64,000 bases of DNA from Zoogloeaceae bacterium (GCA_024235635.1 JACKMA010000003.1:434001-498000), one strand, 5' to 3'. Positions 52,927 through 62,125 are shown, numbered from the stretch's first letter. Numbers and translations are program-made. The notes: generated by a model not told the origin, from the sequence alone.

Positions 52927-54261
52927 TCACACCTGCCCCAGCCACACCTCGACGCGCGCCCCACCGTCGGCCGCCCGCCCGATGCGCAGTTCGCCGCGGT
53001 AGGCCAGTGCGATGTCACGCACGATCGCGAGGCCGATGCCGTGGCCCGGCGTCGTCTCGTCGCCGCGCTGGCCGCGGCCGAGCAGGCGCGCCGGGTCGGC
53101 GATGCCGGGGCCGTCGTCCTCGACGACGAGCAGCAGGCCGCCCTCGCGCCGTTCGGCGCGCACGCGCACCGCGCTGCGCGCCCATTTGCAGGCGTTGTCG
53201 AGCAGGTTGCCGACGAGTTCCATGGCGTCGCCTTCGTCGATGCGGGCCTGCAGCGTGTCGGCGATACGGTGGTCGAGGGCGAGCCGTCGGTCGGCATGGA
53301 CCTTGGCCATCGTCGCCAGCAGGCGCGCGACCAGGGGCGCCAGCGGCAGCGGCGGCGCACTCTGGCTGGCGCCGGCGGTGGTGGCGCGCTGCAGCTGGTA
53401 CTGGACGATGTTCTCCATGCGCTCGAGCTGTTCGCCGAGTTCGTCGGGGTCGGCTGCGCCGCCGCTGCGCAGCACCGCCAGCGGCGTCTTGAGGCTGTGG
53501 GCGAGGTCGCCCAGGGCGCCGCGGTAGCGTTCGAGCTGAGCGCGCTCGCGGCGCAGCACGCGGTCGAGGTTGTCGGCCAGCGGCGCCAGTTCGGCCGGGA
53601 AGCGGCCGCCCACTTCGGCGGCGTCGCCGGCTTCGATCGCCGCCAGCCGGCGGGCGAGCCGGCGCAGCGGGCCGAGACCCCAGTTCTGCACGGCGATCAG
53701 TGCCGCCAGCAGCAGCACGGCCATCACCGCCAGCGCGCCCCACAGGCTCTGGCGGTAGGCGCGGACTTCGGCCTCGCGGGCGGCGAGCGGCGCGGCGACG
53801 CTGAAGCTGAGCGCCCGCGGCGTGTCGCCGACGGCCCAGCGCACGCCCTGGCTGACGACCCGATAGGCGCGACCATCGGTGGCGATCTGCACGTCGTTGC
53901 GGCGTTCGGCGGGGGCCAGGCCGCGGGCGAACGGAATCTCAAGCCCCAGGGTCGAACCGGACGTCCATTGCCGACTGCCGTCGCCCTCGACGATGGCGGC
54001 GTAGAGGCCGGAACCGGGCAGCGCCAGGCGTGCTTCGGGCAAAGGCTCGGGCATCATCAGGCGCCCGTCCGGGGCCACGTCGAGGGCACCCATCAACAGG
54101 TAGAGCAGGGCCTCGAGGCGCTCGCCCTGCGCGGCGTCGGCGCTGTCGCGGAAGGCGCGGTCGAGCACCGCGCCGGTCAGCACGACGAAGGCCAGCAGCA
54201 CCGTGGCCGACACCCCCAGCAGCCGGGCGCGCAGCGACAGGCTGCGGCCGGACTCAGCCAT
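52927..54261 (-). CDS. Sensor histidine kinase, PhoQ-like
   Basis: 444 aa from ATG 54261. Two membrane segments (LLGVSATVLLAFVVLTGAVL at about 14-33 and LWGALAVMAVLLLAALIAV at about 173-191) bracket a periplasmic domain of ~140 residues with an acidic tendency. HAMP then LGDLAHSLKTPLAVLR, with His as the phosphorylation site, and the ATP-binding parts LLDNACKWA, EDDGPGI and GHGIGLAIVRDI. Layout and short HAMP match PhoQ-type kinases that respond to divalent cations or membrane stress. It overlaps the response regulator by eight bases. Confidence 0.93.
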   Translation of the reverse strand: MAESGRSLSLRARLLGVSATVLLAFVVLTGAVLDRAFRDSADAAQGERLEALLYLLMGALDVAPDGRLMMPEPLPEARLALPGSGLYAAIVEGDGSRQWTSGSTLGLEIPFARGLAPAERRNDVQIATDGRAYRVVSQGVRWAVGDTPRALSFSVAAPLAAREAEVRAYRQSLWGALAVMAVLLLAALIAVQNWGLGPLRRLARRLAAIEAGDAAEVGGRFPAELAPLADNLDRVLRRERAQLERYRGALGDLAHSLKTPLAVLRSGGAADPDELGEQLERMENIVQYQLQRATTAGASQSAPPLPLAPLVARLLATMAKVHADRRLALDHRIADTLQARIDEGDAMELVGNLLDNACKWARSAVRVRAERREGGLLLVVEDDGPGIADPARLLGRGQRGDETTPGHGIGLAIVRDIALAYRGELRIGRAADGGARVEVWLGQV

Positions 54262-54937
54262 CGGCCGGCGCGAAGCGGTAGCCGCGCCCGCGCACGGTCT
54301 GGATCGGCGCCCAGCGGCCGGCCGGATCGAGCTTGCGGCGCAGCCGGCCGATCAGCACTTCGAGCACGTTGCTGTCGCGGTCGTCTTCGTGCGGGTAGAG
54401 GTAGTCGCCGAGCTCCTGCTTGGAGACGACCCGCTCCCGGTGGCGGGCGAGGTAGTCGAGCAGCTTGAACTCGAAGGCGGTGAGTTCGACCGCGACGCCG
54501 TCGCAGGCCACCTGCTGCCGGTCGAGGTCGAGCCGGTAGGGGCCGAGCTCGAGGGTGGTGGTGGCGGCGCCGGCGGCGCGGCGCCACAGCGCCCGCACGC
54601 GGGCCACCAGCTCGGGCATCTCGAAGGGTTTGGTGAGGTAGTCGTCGGCGCCGGCCTCCAGCCCTTCGACCTTGTCCTGCCAGCGGCCGCGGGCGGTCAG
54701 CACCAGGATCGGCAGGCGCGAGGCCTCGGCCCGCAGGCGGCGGATGACCTCGAGGCCGGAGAGCTTGGGCAGGCCGAGATCGACGATCGCCAGGTCGAAC
54801 GGGTACTCGCGCGCCAGATATAGCCCCTCCTCGCCGTCGGCCGCCTCGTCGACCACCGCCGCGCCCTCTCCTTCGGACAGCGCCTTGGCCAGCGAGCGGC
54901 GCAGCGCCGCTTCGTCCTCGATCAGCAGGATGCGCAT
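54254..54937 (-). CDS. PhoP-like response regulator
   Basis: 227 aa. Receiver domain: acidic pocket IEDEAALRRS, phospho-acceptor Asp in AIVDLGLPKLSG, Thr/Ser in ILVLTARGRW and Lys in YLTKPFEMPEL. The OmpR/PhoB winged helix (about 130-225) has LTAFEFKLLDYLARHRERVVSKQEL and the recognition/wing VLEVLIGRLRRKLD...RGRGYRF. It pairs with the histidine kinase downstream and follows a PepSY gene by 57 bp. Confidence 0.94.
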   Translation of the reverse strand: MRILLIEDEAALRRSLAKALSEGEGAAVVDEAADGEEGLYLAREYPFDLAIVDLGLPKLSGLEVIRRLRAEASRLPILVLTARGRWQDKVEGLEAGADDYLTKPFEMPELVARVRALWRRAAGAATTTLELGPYRLDLDRQQVACDGVAVELTAFEFKLLDYLARHRERVVSKQELGDYLYPHEDDRDSNVLEVLIGRLRRKLDPAGRWAPIQTVRGRGYRFAPADG

Positions 54938-54994
54938 GCCGGCCTGCCCGGGCCGCGGTTCGCGCGGCAGCGACGGTGGCGGAGGGCGCGCATG

Positions 54995-55237
54995 TCAGCG
55001 CACCCGGCCGGTCTGGGCGTCGACGATGACGATGCGCACGTCCCCACTGCGGGTCAGCACCTTGACGCGGAACACCTTCCTGCCGTCGCGGTCGGCGCTG
55101 TCGACGCTCAGCACCCGGCCGCCGGTCTGCTTCTGCACCTGGGCCGCGGCCTGGTCGCGGTCGATGGCGTGGGCCAGCGGTGCGGCGGCCAGCAGCGCGG
55201 CGATCAGCAGGGTGCGCAGGATGGAGAGTCGGGGCAT
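54995..55237 (-). CDS. PepSY-domain periplasmic protein
   Basis: 80 aa. Signal peptide (ILRTLLIAALLAAAPLAHA) followed by a single PepSY domain: RDQAAAQVQKQTGGRVLSVDS and VFRVKVLTRSGDVRIVIVDAQTG. PepSY proteins of this size often precede PhoPQ-like systems and may modulate the sensor kinase or act as protease inhibitors. It lies between the glycine-zipper gene and the response regulator. Confidence 0.88.
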   Translation of the reverse strand: MPRLSILRTLLIAALLAAAPLAHAIDRDQAAAQVQKQTGGRVLSVDSADRDGRKVFRVKVLTRSGDVRIVIVDAQTGRVR

Positions 55238-55280
55238 GGTGCTTCCTCAGTTTGACCAGGGCAATTGTCGCAGCTTGGGC

Positions 55281-55853
55281 TCACCAGCGTCGATCGTGCT
55301 CGCGGCGGTGTTGCTGGTCTTCGTCACGGTCGCGACGGTCCAGCTCGACCCAGCGGCCCGGGCGCTCGCGCATGAAGCGGGTGTGTTCATGGCCGCGGTG
55401 GCGGTAGCTGACGCGATAGCCGACGAGGCGTTCCTCGGTGCGGTACTCGACGTGGCAGCGGGCTTCGTCGCGGCCGCGATGGCCGACCTGCACCAGGCGG
55501 CCGTTGTCGATCTGGTTGCCGACCACTGCGCCGATCACCGCGCCGACCGCGGTGGTGGCGATCTGGCCGTCACCGCGACCGACCTGATGGCCGATGATGC
55601 CGCCGGCGATGCCGCCGATGACCGCGCCGGCCTGCGAGTGGCGACGGCGGTCGTCGTCGCGATGGTCATGGCGGCGGCCGTCGCGATGGTCCGGGCGGCA
55701 CACTTCCTGGGCAACCCGTTCGGTCTTGTACACCGGCACCACGTCGGTCACCCGCGCCTGGTGGCCGGGACCGCGCTCCCACTGCCCGGCATGGGCGAAG
55801 GACATGACACCCGACAGGGCGGCTGCAACGAAGAGGGTCTTGATCGGTTTCAT
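55281..55853 (-). CDS. Glycine-zipper 2TM outer-membrane-type protein
   Basis: 190 aa from ATG 55853 with GAGGA eight bases upstream. Signal peptide (MKPIKTLFVAAALSGVMSFAHA). A glycine zipper pair, AGAVIGGIAGGIIGHQVG and AVGAVIGAVVGNQI, is typical of SlyB/Rickettsia 17-kDa antigen-like proteins. Arginine/histidine/aspartate-rich stretches on both sides (DHRDGRRHDHRDDDRRRHS). No lipobox cysteine. Members are envelope-stress proteins of the PhoPQ regulon in other bacteria, which fits the neighbours. Confidence 0.85.
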   Translation of the reverse strand: MKPIKTLFVAAALSGVMSFAHAGQWERGPGHQARVTDVVPVYKTERVAQEVCRPDHRDGRRHDHRDDDRRRHSQAGAVIGGIAGGIIGHQVGRGDGQIATTAVGAVIGAVVGNQIDNGRLVQVGHRGRDEARCHVEYRTEERLVGYRVSYRHRGHEHTRFMRERPGRWVELDRRDRDEDQQHRREHDRRW

Positions 55854-56024
55854 TTTGCTGTTCCTCGTGTCTGTTGGCGGAAGCCGCCGTGGCTTCCATG
55901 GCTGCCAGACTAGGCGAGCGAGGCTGAACGATTGCTGAACGAACCGACCGTGGCCGCAAGGCGGGTCGAAAGTGTCTCGGGTGACGAATGCCGCGCCGCA
56001 CGCCGACCGACGGCGACGTCGCGA

Positions 56025-56038
56025 TTGACCCAGGTCAA
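56025..56038. promoter_or_regulatory. Second FNR/Anr-like palindrome
   Basis: TTGACCCAGGTCAA fits TTGAC-N4-GTCAA and is a near-perfect palindrome. It stands in the divergent gap between the glycine-zipper gene and the C-H-D protein, 121 bases upstream of the latter. Either gene could be the target. Confidence 0.5.
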
Positions 56039-56158
56039 GCCTGGCCGCACGGCACGTTGCCGGACGCCTCGATGCGCCCCAGGATGAATTGGAGGGGAGC
56101 GCAAGCGACGGCGAGGGTCGGGATCGGCCGGCCCGGGCACGACGCACAGGAGGACGTG

Positions 56159-56728
56159 ATGAGCCTGCGCAGCAATCTGGTCCATGCCGGAAAGGCGGTG
56201 GCCTCGGTCAATGGGTTCCTGCATCTCGGCTCGTCGACGCGGCAATCCTTCCTGGGCCGGGCCAAGAACCCGACCACGCAGATGTGCATCGTGTCGCAGC
56301 GGGAAATGCAACGCTACTGCGCCCAGAGCCAGCTGATGTTCCAGCCCGGGTCGGCCCGCAACAGCGTGGAAATCGAATGCGCCGCCCGCATGGCCAAGGT
56401 CTATGGCTGCGGCAACTGCGGCGACATGGCCGCGCTCGCGTACACGCTGCTGCAGCAGTGGGGGGTCAAGCCGCTCGACCTGATGAAATGCACCAACATG
56501 GATCACATGTTCGTCGTCATCGGCATGCGCGACGGCGCCGACCCGACCGACTACCGCAGCTGGGGTCCGGAAGCAGTCGTCTGCGACCCGTGGGCGCCGG
56601 GCGTGCTCGGCGGCCAGAAGGGTCGCCACTATGCCGCGAGCGAGATCGCCGCGACGATGGTCGGCGGACAGACCACGCGCTATACCTCGGTGCAGCGCTT
56701 TCCGCAGCCGGGCTCGCACCGGCTGTGA
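56159..56728 (+). CDS. Putative transglutaminase/cysteine-protease-fold protein with C-H-D triad
   Basis: 189 aa from ATG 56159 with AGGAGG about eight bases upstream. The order of conserved features is Cys87 in VYGCGNCGDMAALAY, His116 in CTNMDHMFVVIG and Asp143 in VVCDPWAPGVLGG, the arrangement of papain-like and transglutaminase-like enzymes and of several secreted effectors. There are no signal peptide, membrane segment or other domain. I do not recognise a named family. It stands alone, convergent with the PQQ dehydrogenase. An effector role is possible but not shown. Confidence 0.6.
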   Translation: MSLRSNLVHAGKAVASVNGFLHLGSSTRQSFLGRAKNPTTQMCIVSQREMQRYCAQSQLMFQPGSARNSVEIECAARMAKVYGCGNCGDMAALAYTLLQQWGVKPLDLMKCTNMDHMFVVIGMRDGADPTDYRSWGPEAVVCDPWAPGVLGGQKGRHYAASEIAATMVGGQTTRYTSVQRFPQPGSHRL

Positions 56729-56746
56729 GGTCGCCCCCCGGCGGCG

Positions 56747-58546
56747 TCACGGCGCCGCCGGCATCAGCGCGAAGACGATCAGTGCGCCGCCGCCCTTGAA
56801 GCCGAACAGCGCATTGCCGCCGACCGCGACGGCGATGTACTGCACCCCGTCCACGGCGTAGCTCACCGGCGGCGCATTGACCCCGGCGCCGCACTGGAAC
56901 TGCCACAGGCGCTCGCCGGTGGCAGCGTCGAAGGCGTTCAGGTTGCCGTCGCCTTCGCCCATGAAGACCAGGCCGCCGGCAGTCGCCAGCACGCCGCCGA
57001 CCAGTGGCGCGTCGGTCTTGCGCTGCCAGCGGATACGGCCGCCGTCGCGGGTCGAGATCGCGGTCAGGGTGCCCCAGTTGGGCTCGTCGATCGGCTGCAT
57101 CTCGGTGTAGCGGATCGGGCGACCGTCCGCGCCGGCCTTCAGCGACTTCACGGTGTAGCGCATCGGCATGTGCGAGGCGGCCACGAAGACCAGCCCGCTG
57201 CCCGGGTCGAGCGCCACCGGCGACCAGCTGGCGCCACCGACCGCGCCCGGCGCGACCCGGGTGCCGGCCTCGCTGGGCGGCGCGAACAGGTTCTCCTGGG
57301 GCACGAAGGGCGCCGACTTGAACAGCAGTTCGCCGCTGTGCCGGTCGTGCGCGTAGAACCAGCCGAGCTTCGAGGCCTGCCCCACCGCCGACACCTTGCC
57401 CGTGGGCGTCGGCAGCTCGAACAGCACCGGCGGACTGGCGACGTCGTAGCCCCAGACGTCGTGCGGCACCTGCTGGTAGTGCCATTTCAGCGCGCCGCTG
57501 TCGGCGTCGATGGCGGCCAGCGACACGGTGTAGAGGTTGTCGCCCGGGCGCGAGCTGTCGTCCAGTTGCGGCGACGGGTTGCCGATGCCGACGTAGAGCG
57601 TGCGCGAGGCGGCGTCGAAGGCCGGCGTGGTCCACGCCGAGCCGCCACCGTGCCGGGCGGCCTCCGGGTAGTTGGGCAGAGCCGCCTTTTCCCGCGCGAT
57701 GTCGCGGCCGAGCGCCACGCCGTCGGGCGTCGTCGCGCGAAAGCTGCCCTCCCAGCCGGTGGCCGGCACGGTGTCGAACTGCCACAGCCGCCGGCCGCTG
57801 GCGACGTCGAAGGCGGCGTAGAAGCCCGGCCGGCCGTAGCTGCCGGCGAAGCCGACCACCGCGCCGACCGGGGCATCCGGCGTCTGCGCTGCGAGGTGCA
57901 GGCCGTAGCCGACGCCGGTGATGCCGATGACGACCTTGTCGTCCACCACCAGCGGCGCCATGTTGGCGCCGACACCGGTGGTGCCGGTGGCCGCCTGGGT
58001 GCGCAGCGCATTGCCGGCGTCGAGTTGCTCGACGGCCTCGGTCGGGCCGGCATCGCTGGCCAGCGGCACGTCCCAGACCGGCTCGCCGGAGGCCGCGTCG
58101 AGCGCGATCAGGCGGGCATCGACGGTGCCGATGAAGACCTTGCCGGCGGCCACCGCGACGCCCCGGCTGGCCGGGCCGCAGCACATCTTGCCGTTCCTGC
58201 GCCGGTGTTCGTAGCGCCACCGCTCGCGCCCCGTGGCGGCATCGATCGCGGCGACGTGGTCGAACGGCATCGACAGGTAGAGCACGCCATCAACCACCAG
58301 CGGCGTCGCCTGGAACGAGGCCGTGGTGCCGGTCTGGTAGATCCAGCGCGGCACCAGCCGGCGCACGTTGCGGCGGTCGATCTGGCCGAGCGGCGAAAAG
58401 CGCTGGTTGGCGAAGTCGCGGCCGTAGCTCGCCCAGTCGGCCACCGCCCGGGCCCCGCCGGACGCATCAAGGGCTTCGTCCGCGGCCGCGGTCGAAGCCG
58501 CCAGGGCGATCGCCGTGAGCGACAGCAGCCATGCGGTGGGATTCAC
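56747..58546 (-). CDS. PQQ-dependent quinoprotein dehydrogenase
   Basis: 599 aa. Signal peptide (LLSLTAIALAASTAAA), then an eight-bladed propeller with tryptophan-docking-like repeats (AAIDAATGRERWRYE, ALDAASGEPVWDV, AFDAATGERLWQFQ). The vicinal cysteine pair typical of alcohol dehydrogenases is in NGKMCCGPASRG, and the PQQ/metal region LYVGIGNPSPQL...RPGDNLYTVSLAAIDADSG contains the catalytic Asp (RPGDN). No cytochrome c domain at the C-terminus. It oxidises alcohols or aldehydes in the periplasm; the substrate is not evident and no pqq biosynthesis gene is seen. Confidence 0.93.
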   Translation of the reverse strand: MNPTAWLLSLTAIALAASTAAADEALDASGGARAVADWASYGRDFANQRFSPLGQIDRRNVRRLVPRWIYQTGTTASFQATPLVVDGVLYLSMPFDHVAAIDAATGRERWRYEHRRRNGKMCCGPASRGVAVAAGKVFIGTVDARLIALDAASGEPVWDVPLASDAGPTEAVEQLDAGNALRTQAATGTTGVGANMAPLVVDDKVVIGITGVGYGLHLAAQTPDAPVGAVVGFAGSYGRPGFYAAFDVASGRRLWQFDTVPATGWEGSFRATTPDGVALGRDIAREKAALPNYPEAARHGGGSAWTTPAFDAASRTLYVGIGNPSPQLDDSSRPGDNLYTVSLAAIDADSGALKWHYQQVPHDVWGYDVASPPVLFELPTPTGKVSAVGQASKLGWFYAHDRHSGELLFKSAPFVPQENLFAPPSEAGTRVAPGAVGGASWSPVALDPGSGLVFVAASHMPMRYTVKSLKAGADGRPIRYTEMQPIDEPNWGTLTAISTRDGGRIRWQRKTDAPLVGGVLATAGGLVFMGEGDGNLNAFDAATGERLWQFQCGAGVNAPPVSYAVDGVQYIAVAVGGNALFGFKGGGALIVFALMPAAP

Positions 58547-58739
58547 GATTTGCCCCTTTGATACGGCTTGCCGAGCGCGAGCGCAGACGTCGGGTTGCCG
58601 CGCCGGGCGGGCCGTGGCCGCGAGGCGCGCTTCATCCGATGGTTAGCACAGGGCGCCGGGCTTCGCCAGCCGGCGAGCGGGTTCGCCCTTGCCGGGTCGG
58701 ACCGCGGCGAGCGCTTGGCGCCGGCTACGGCCGACGCCG

Positions 58740-59144
58740 CTAGCCGGCCGGAACGTCGCCCGCCGCCGCCTGCAGCACGCTGCCGCGATTGCCTTCCGTG
58801 TCGAGGAAGGCGACGTACTCGCCGACGCCGGGGATGGTCATCGGCTCTCCGAGCACCCGACCGCCGGCGTCGTCGATCCGGCCCATGGTCGCGCGGATGT
58901 CGGCGACGCCGATCACCACCGACGGCTGCTGGGCCGGCCAGTCCGGTTTCCGCGGGAACAGGCCGCCGTTGATCGCGCCGGCCGGCGCGTCGTCGCGGAC
59001 GTCGGCCTCGGCGGTGGTGGCGAGGATGTAATGGTTCATCTCAGCGCCGAGCGGCTGCAGCTTCCAGCCGAACACCGTGTCGTAGAAGCGCACGACGCGG
59101 TCGGCGTCGTCGTAGGGCAATTCGAAATGCACGACCGGATCCAT
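58740..59144 (-). CDS. VOC-superfamily (glyoxalase-like) protein
   Basis: 134 aa from ATG 59144 with GAGGAG upstream. Start MDPVVHFELPYDDADRVVRFYDTVFGWKLQPLG and second module SVVIGVADIRATMGRIDDAGGRVLGEPMTIPGVGEYVAFLDTEGNRGSV (first part only quoted) are the two babbab units of VOC proteins, with metal-site-like His6 and Glu near the C-terminus. Members handle small aldehydes or antibiotics. It is 32 bp after the TPR lipoprotein on the same strand, so may be co-transcribed. Confidence 0.88.
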   Translation of the reverse strand: MDPVVHFELPYDDADRVVRFYDTVFGWKLQPLGAEMNHYILATTAEADVRDDAPAGAINGGLFPRKPDWPAQQPSVVIGVADIRATMGRIDDAGGRVLGEPMTIPGVGEYVAFLDTEGNRGSVLQAAAGDVPAG

Positions 59145-59176
59145 CGCAAGGTCTCCTCGCAGGCGTGGGGCCGGCT

Positions 59177-59590
59177 TCAGCGGACGGTGGCGCTGCGCTT
59201 GACCTCGCTGAATACCGGGCCCCACATCGGGTGGCCGACTTCGGCTCGGGCCAGTTCGAAGTCGGGGTCGATCGCCAGCAGCTCGGTGAAGTGGCGGCGA
59301 CAATCGCCCGGGCGCGACTGCACACAGGCGATGAAGGCCGCGAGCTTGTGGGCCTCGACGGTGTCCTCGGGGTTGCGCAGGCCGAGGGTCAGCGCTTCTT
59401 CGAGCCACAGCAGGGCCTGCTCGTAGCGGCCCTGCTCGTAGCGCTGCCGCCCCTGCTCCAGCGCCAGCTGCGCACTCTGCCAGTTGCGCCCGTGATCGAC
59501 CACCGGCGCCGACCCCTGGCGGGTGGCGCAGGCCGACAGCATCAGAACGCACAACACGGTGCCGGCGACGCGGCCGAAGCGGGAGATCAT
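59177..59590 (-). CDS. TPR lipoprotein of the kinase cluster
   Basis: 137 aa from ATG 59590, overlapping the kinase stop (ATGA). Lipobox in VLCVLMLSACATR, so it is a membrane-anchored periplasmic protein. Tetratricopeptide helices: GRNWQSAQLALEQGRQRYEQGRYEQALLWLEEAL and the following pair. TPR lipoproteins of this type accompany kinases in phospho-signalling and envelope assembly systems. Its tie to the kinase is by overlap. Confidence 0.78.
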   Translation of the reverse strand: MISRFGRVAGTVLCVLMLSACATRQGSAPVVDHGRNWQSAQLALEQGRQRYEQGRYEQALLWLEEALTLGLRNPEDTVEAHKLAAFIACVQSRPGDCRRHFTELLAIDPDFELARAEVGHPMWGPVFSEVKRSATVR

Positions 59591-61119
59591 GGGTCGAAGC
59601 GATGACGAAGAGATTGCACGCCTCCGGATTTTAGCTGCACGTCGGCGACGAAGGGCGTGAAATCGAGGTTGCGGATCTCGATCCGGTGGCGGCCCGCGGG
59701 CAGCCGCAGGCGGGTCAGCGGCGGCGAGTAGCCGACCGCCCGGCCATTGACGAAGACTTCGCCCCACGGCAACACCGACAGCCTCAGCGTGGCATCGCCG
59801 GTCGACGCTGCTGCCGCGGCGGCGGCCGTCGCGCCGGCGGTCCGGCTGCCGCTGCGTGCGACCGCGGGCGGTGCCTGCTCGAGCAGGATCTGCGGCGGCA
59901 CCTCATCCACGGTCGGCAACTGCAGGATCGGGGGTGCGAAGACATCGACATCGGCCAGCCGTTGCGCCGGCGATTCGGCCACCGGCGGCAGCATCGCCAC
60001 GGTGGCGGAGTGCATCGCCGGCGGTGGCGCGGCGGCGCCGCCGAACAGCAGGTAGAGCGTGGTCGCGACGACGACCACCAGCGCGCCGAGCATCAGGTTC
60101 TGGTGGCGACCTGCCTTCACACGCGCCGATGTGCCGGACGCCGGCATTACCACGGTGGCGCCGTGGTTGCCGGCCGTGGCGGCACGCCGGGTATTGCCGG
60201 CCGGCGCCTCGGCGCGCAGTTCGCGGCGCAGGTGACGCAGCACCTTGGCCATCTCGCTGGCGGATTCGAAGCGGCGCGACGGTTCCTTCTGCATCACCCG
60301 CAGCAGCAGCAGATCGAGCTCGCGCGGGACGTCCGGATTCAGTTCGCGCGCAGTCGGCGGTTCGAGGTGCAGCACCTTGTCGACGACATCGCCGATGCGG
60401 TCGGCCTCGAACGGATTGCGGCCGACCAGCAGTTCGTAGAGCGTGACGCCGACCGAGAACAGGTCGGAACGGGCATCGGCGACGCCGCCGCGCAACTGCT
60501 CGGGCGCCATGTACTTGGGCGAGCCCAGCACGTGCCCCCGCGGCAGGGTCTGATCCGGCGACAGGCTGGCGCGGGAACTGGCGATGCCGAAATCCATGAT
60601 CTTGACCAGTCCGCTGCGGCTCAGCATCACGTTGGCCGGCTTGATGTCACGATGCACGACGCCCTGGGCGTGAGCAAAATCGAGCCCGCGGCACATCGCC
60701 AGGCCGATGTCGACGACACGGCGCACCGGCATCACGGTGCCCATGTCGAGGGTCTCGCGCAGGCTCAGGCCCTCGACGAACTCCATCGCGATGTAGGGCA
60801 CCCCCTCGCTCTCACCGATGTCATAGACGGTGACGATATTCGGGTGGTTGAGGCCACCGGCGGACTTGCCCTCGCTGAAGAAGTGATCGCGGAAGGTCGC
60901 GCGCTCGTCCGGCGACAGGTCGAGGCTCAGGACCTTGAGCGCGACGCTTCGCTCGATCAACGGATCTTCCGCGCGATAGACCGTGCCCATCGCGCCCTTG
61001 CCCAGCGTCGCGGTCACCCGATATCGCCCGATATGGCCCGGGCTCCGGGGACGGCGCTCGCCGCTGCTGTCGGAAACGGGCGGACTCGACATGTTGGTGT
61101 TGCGCTGCATCAAAGGCAT
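59587..61119 (-). CDS. Membrane Ser/Thr protein kinase with PEGA domain
   Basis: 510 aa from ATG 61119 (61110 and 61092 are in-frame alternatives). Eukaryotic-type kinase, all motifs intact: LGKGAMGTVYRA loop, VALKVL lysine, HRDIKPANVML catalytic loop, DFGIA, YMAPEQL. A single transmembrane segment (LMLGALVVVVATTLYLLFG, about 340-358) leads to a Pro/Ala-rich linker and a C-terminal PEGA module (RLSVLPWGEVFVNGRAVG and RLRLPAGRHRIEIRN). It should sense envelope state through the extracellular PEGA part and phosphorylate cytoplasmic FHA/partner proteins. It is divergent from the phosphatase gene; the gap is 150 bases. Confidence 0.92.
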   Translation of the reverse strand: MPLMQRNTNMSSPPVSDSSGERRPRSPGHIGRYRVTATLGKGAMGTVYRAEDPLIERSVALKVLSLDLSPDERATFRDHFFSEGKSAGGLNHPNIVTVYDIGESEGVPYIAMEFVEGLSLRETLDMGTVMPVRRVVDIGLAMCRGLDFAHAQGVVHRDIKPANVMLSRSGLVKIMDFGIASSRASLSPDQTLPRGHVLGSPKYMAPEQLRGGVADARSDLFSVGVTLYELLVGRNPFEADRIGDVVDKVLHLEPPTARELNPDVPRELDLLLLRVMQKEPSRRFESASEMAKVLRHLRRELRAEAPAGNTRRAATAGNHGATVVMPASGTSARVKAGRHQNLMLGALVVVVATTLYLLFGGAAAPPPAMHSATVAMLPPVAESPAQRLADVDVFAPPILQLPTVDEVPPQILLEQAPPAVARSGSRTAGATAAAAAAASTGDATLRLSVLPWGEVFVNGRAVGYSPPLTRLRLPAGRHRIEIRNLDFTPFVADVQLKSGGVQSLRHRFDP

Positions 61120-61269
61120 TTCCACCACTGACAATGATATGCCAGTCGCACCGCTGACTGCGAGATCGGCTGCGACTATGGAATAATTTGGCGGTTCCGC
61201 CCTCGAGCGGCCGGGTCGGGACCACCGGCAGCAGCGGGCTATCCTTTCATCGGCACGGACGGGCACGGC

Positions 61270-62121
61270 TTGACGGAACAATTGCGCTTCGAAATGACCA
61301 GCCTCAGCGATCCGGGCTGCGTGCGCTCGCTGAACGAGGATGCGGTCGCGGCGCTTCCCGAACTCGGCCTGATGGTGGTCGCCGACGGCATGGGCGGCCA
61401 CAACGCCGGCGAGATCGCGGCGCGCCTCGCCATCGACAGCATCGTCGCCCGGGTTCGCCGCGCGCTCGCCGACGCACCGCCATCCGGCGCCACCGACGCC
61501 GAAGCCCTGCTCGCCGAAGCGATGCAGCAGGCCAATCAGGCGATCACCGAACGCGCGGCCGGCCAGGAGCAGCTGAAGGGCATGGGCAGCACCGTGGCCT
61601 GCCTGCTGTTCCACGGCGAGCAGGCGTCGATTGCCCACCTCGGGGATTCCCGGATCTATCGCCTCAGCGCCGGCAAGCTTCGCCTGCTGACCCGCGATCA
61701 CAGCCTGACCCAGCAGGTGCGCGACCTCGGCGTGATCGGCGAGGACGCGATCGCGTCGAGCCACAACCGCCATCTGGTGTCGCAGGCGCTGGGCTACGGC
61801 GAGTCGCCGCCGGTGGCGGTGTGCACGGTGCCGTGCATGCCCGACGACGTCTTCCTGCTGTGCACCGACGGACTCAACGACATGGTGGACGGGCGCGACA
61901 TCGAACTGGCGCTGCGGGTGCTGCGCAGCAACCTGGCGCTGGCGGTCGAGCAGCTGGTGATGATCGCCCGCGACAATGGCGGCTACGACAACATCACGGT
62001 GGCACTGGCCGGCCCGCCCGCCGCCAGCGAAAAACCTGCAGCGAAGAAGGAGCCCGAGGCCAGCGGCGCATTCGGCCGGCTGACCGGATGGCTGCGTTCG
62101 CTGCTCGGCACGAGGCACTGA
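61270..62121 (+). CDS. PP2C-family serine/threonine phosphatase
   Basis: 283 aa from TTG 61270 (TTGACGGAACA). PP2C metal motifs: RSLNEDAVAALPELGLMVVADGMGGHNAGEIAA with the first Asp cluster, GMGSTVACLLFHG, AHLGDSRIYRL, FLLCTDGLNDMVD and the final GGYDNITVALAG. C-terminal basic/charged tail. It counters the kinase on the other strand. The stop is four bases before the FHA gene, so they are co-transcribed. Confidence 0.93.
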   Translation: MTEQLRFEMTSLSDPGCVRSLNEDAVAALPELGLMVVADGMGGHNAGEIAARLAIDSIVARVRRALADAPPSGATDAEALLAEAMQQANQAITERAAGQEQLKGMGSTVACLLFHGEQASIAHLGDSRIYRLSAGKLRLLTRDHSLTQQVRDLGVIGEDAIASSHNRHLVSQALGYGESPPVAVCTVPCMPDDVFLLCTDGLNDMVDGRDIELALRVLRSNLALAVEQLVMIARDNGGYDNITVALAGPPAASEKPAAKKEPEASGAFGRLTGWLRSLLGTRH

Positions 62122-62125
62122 GCGC

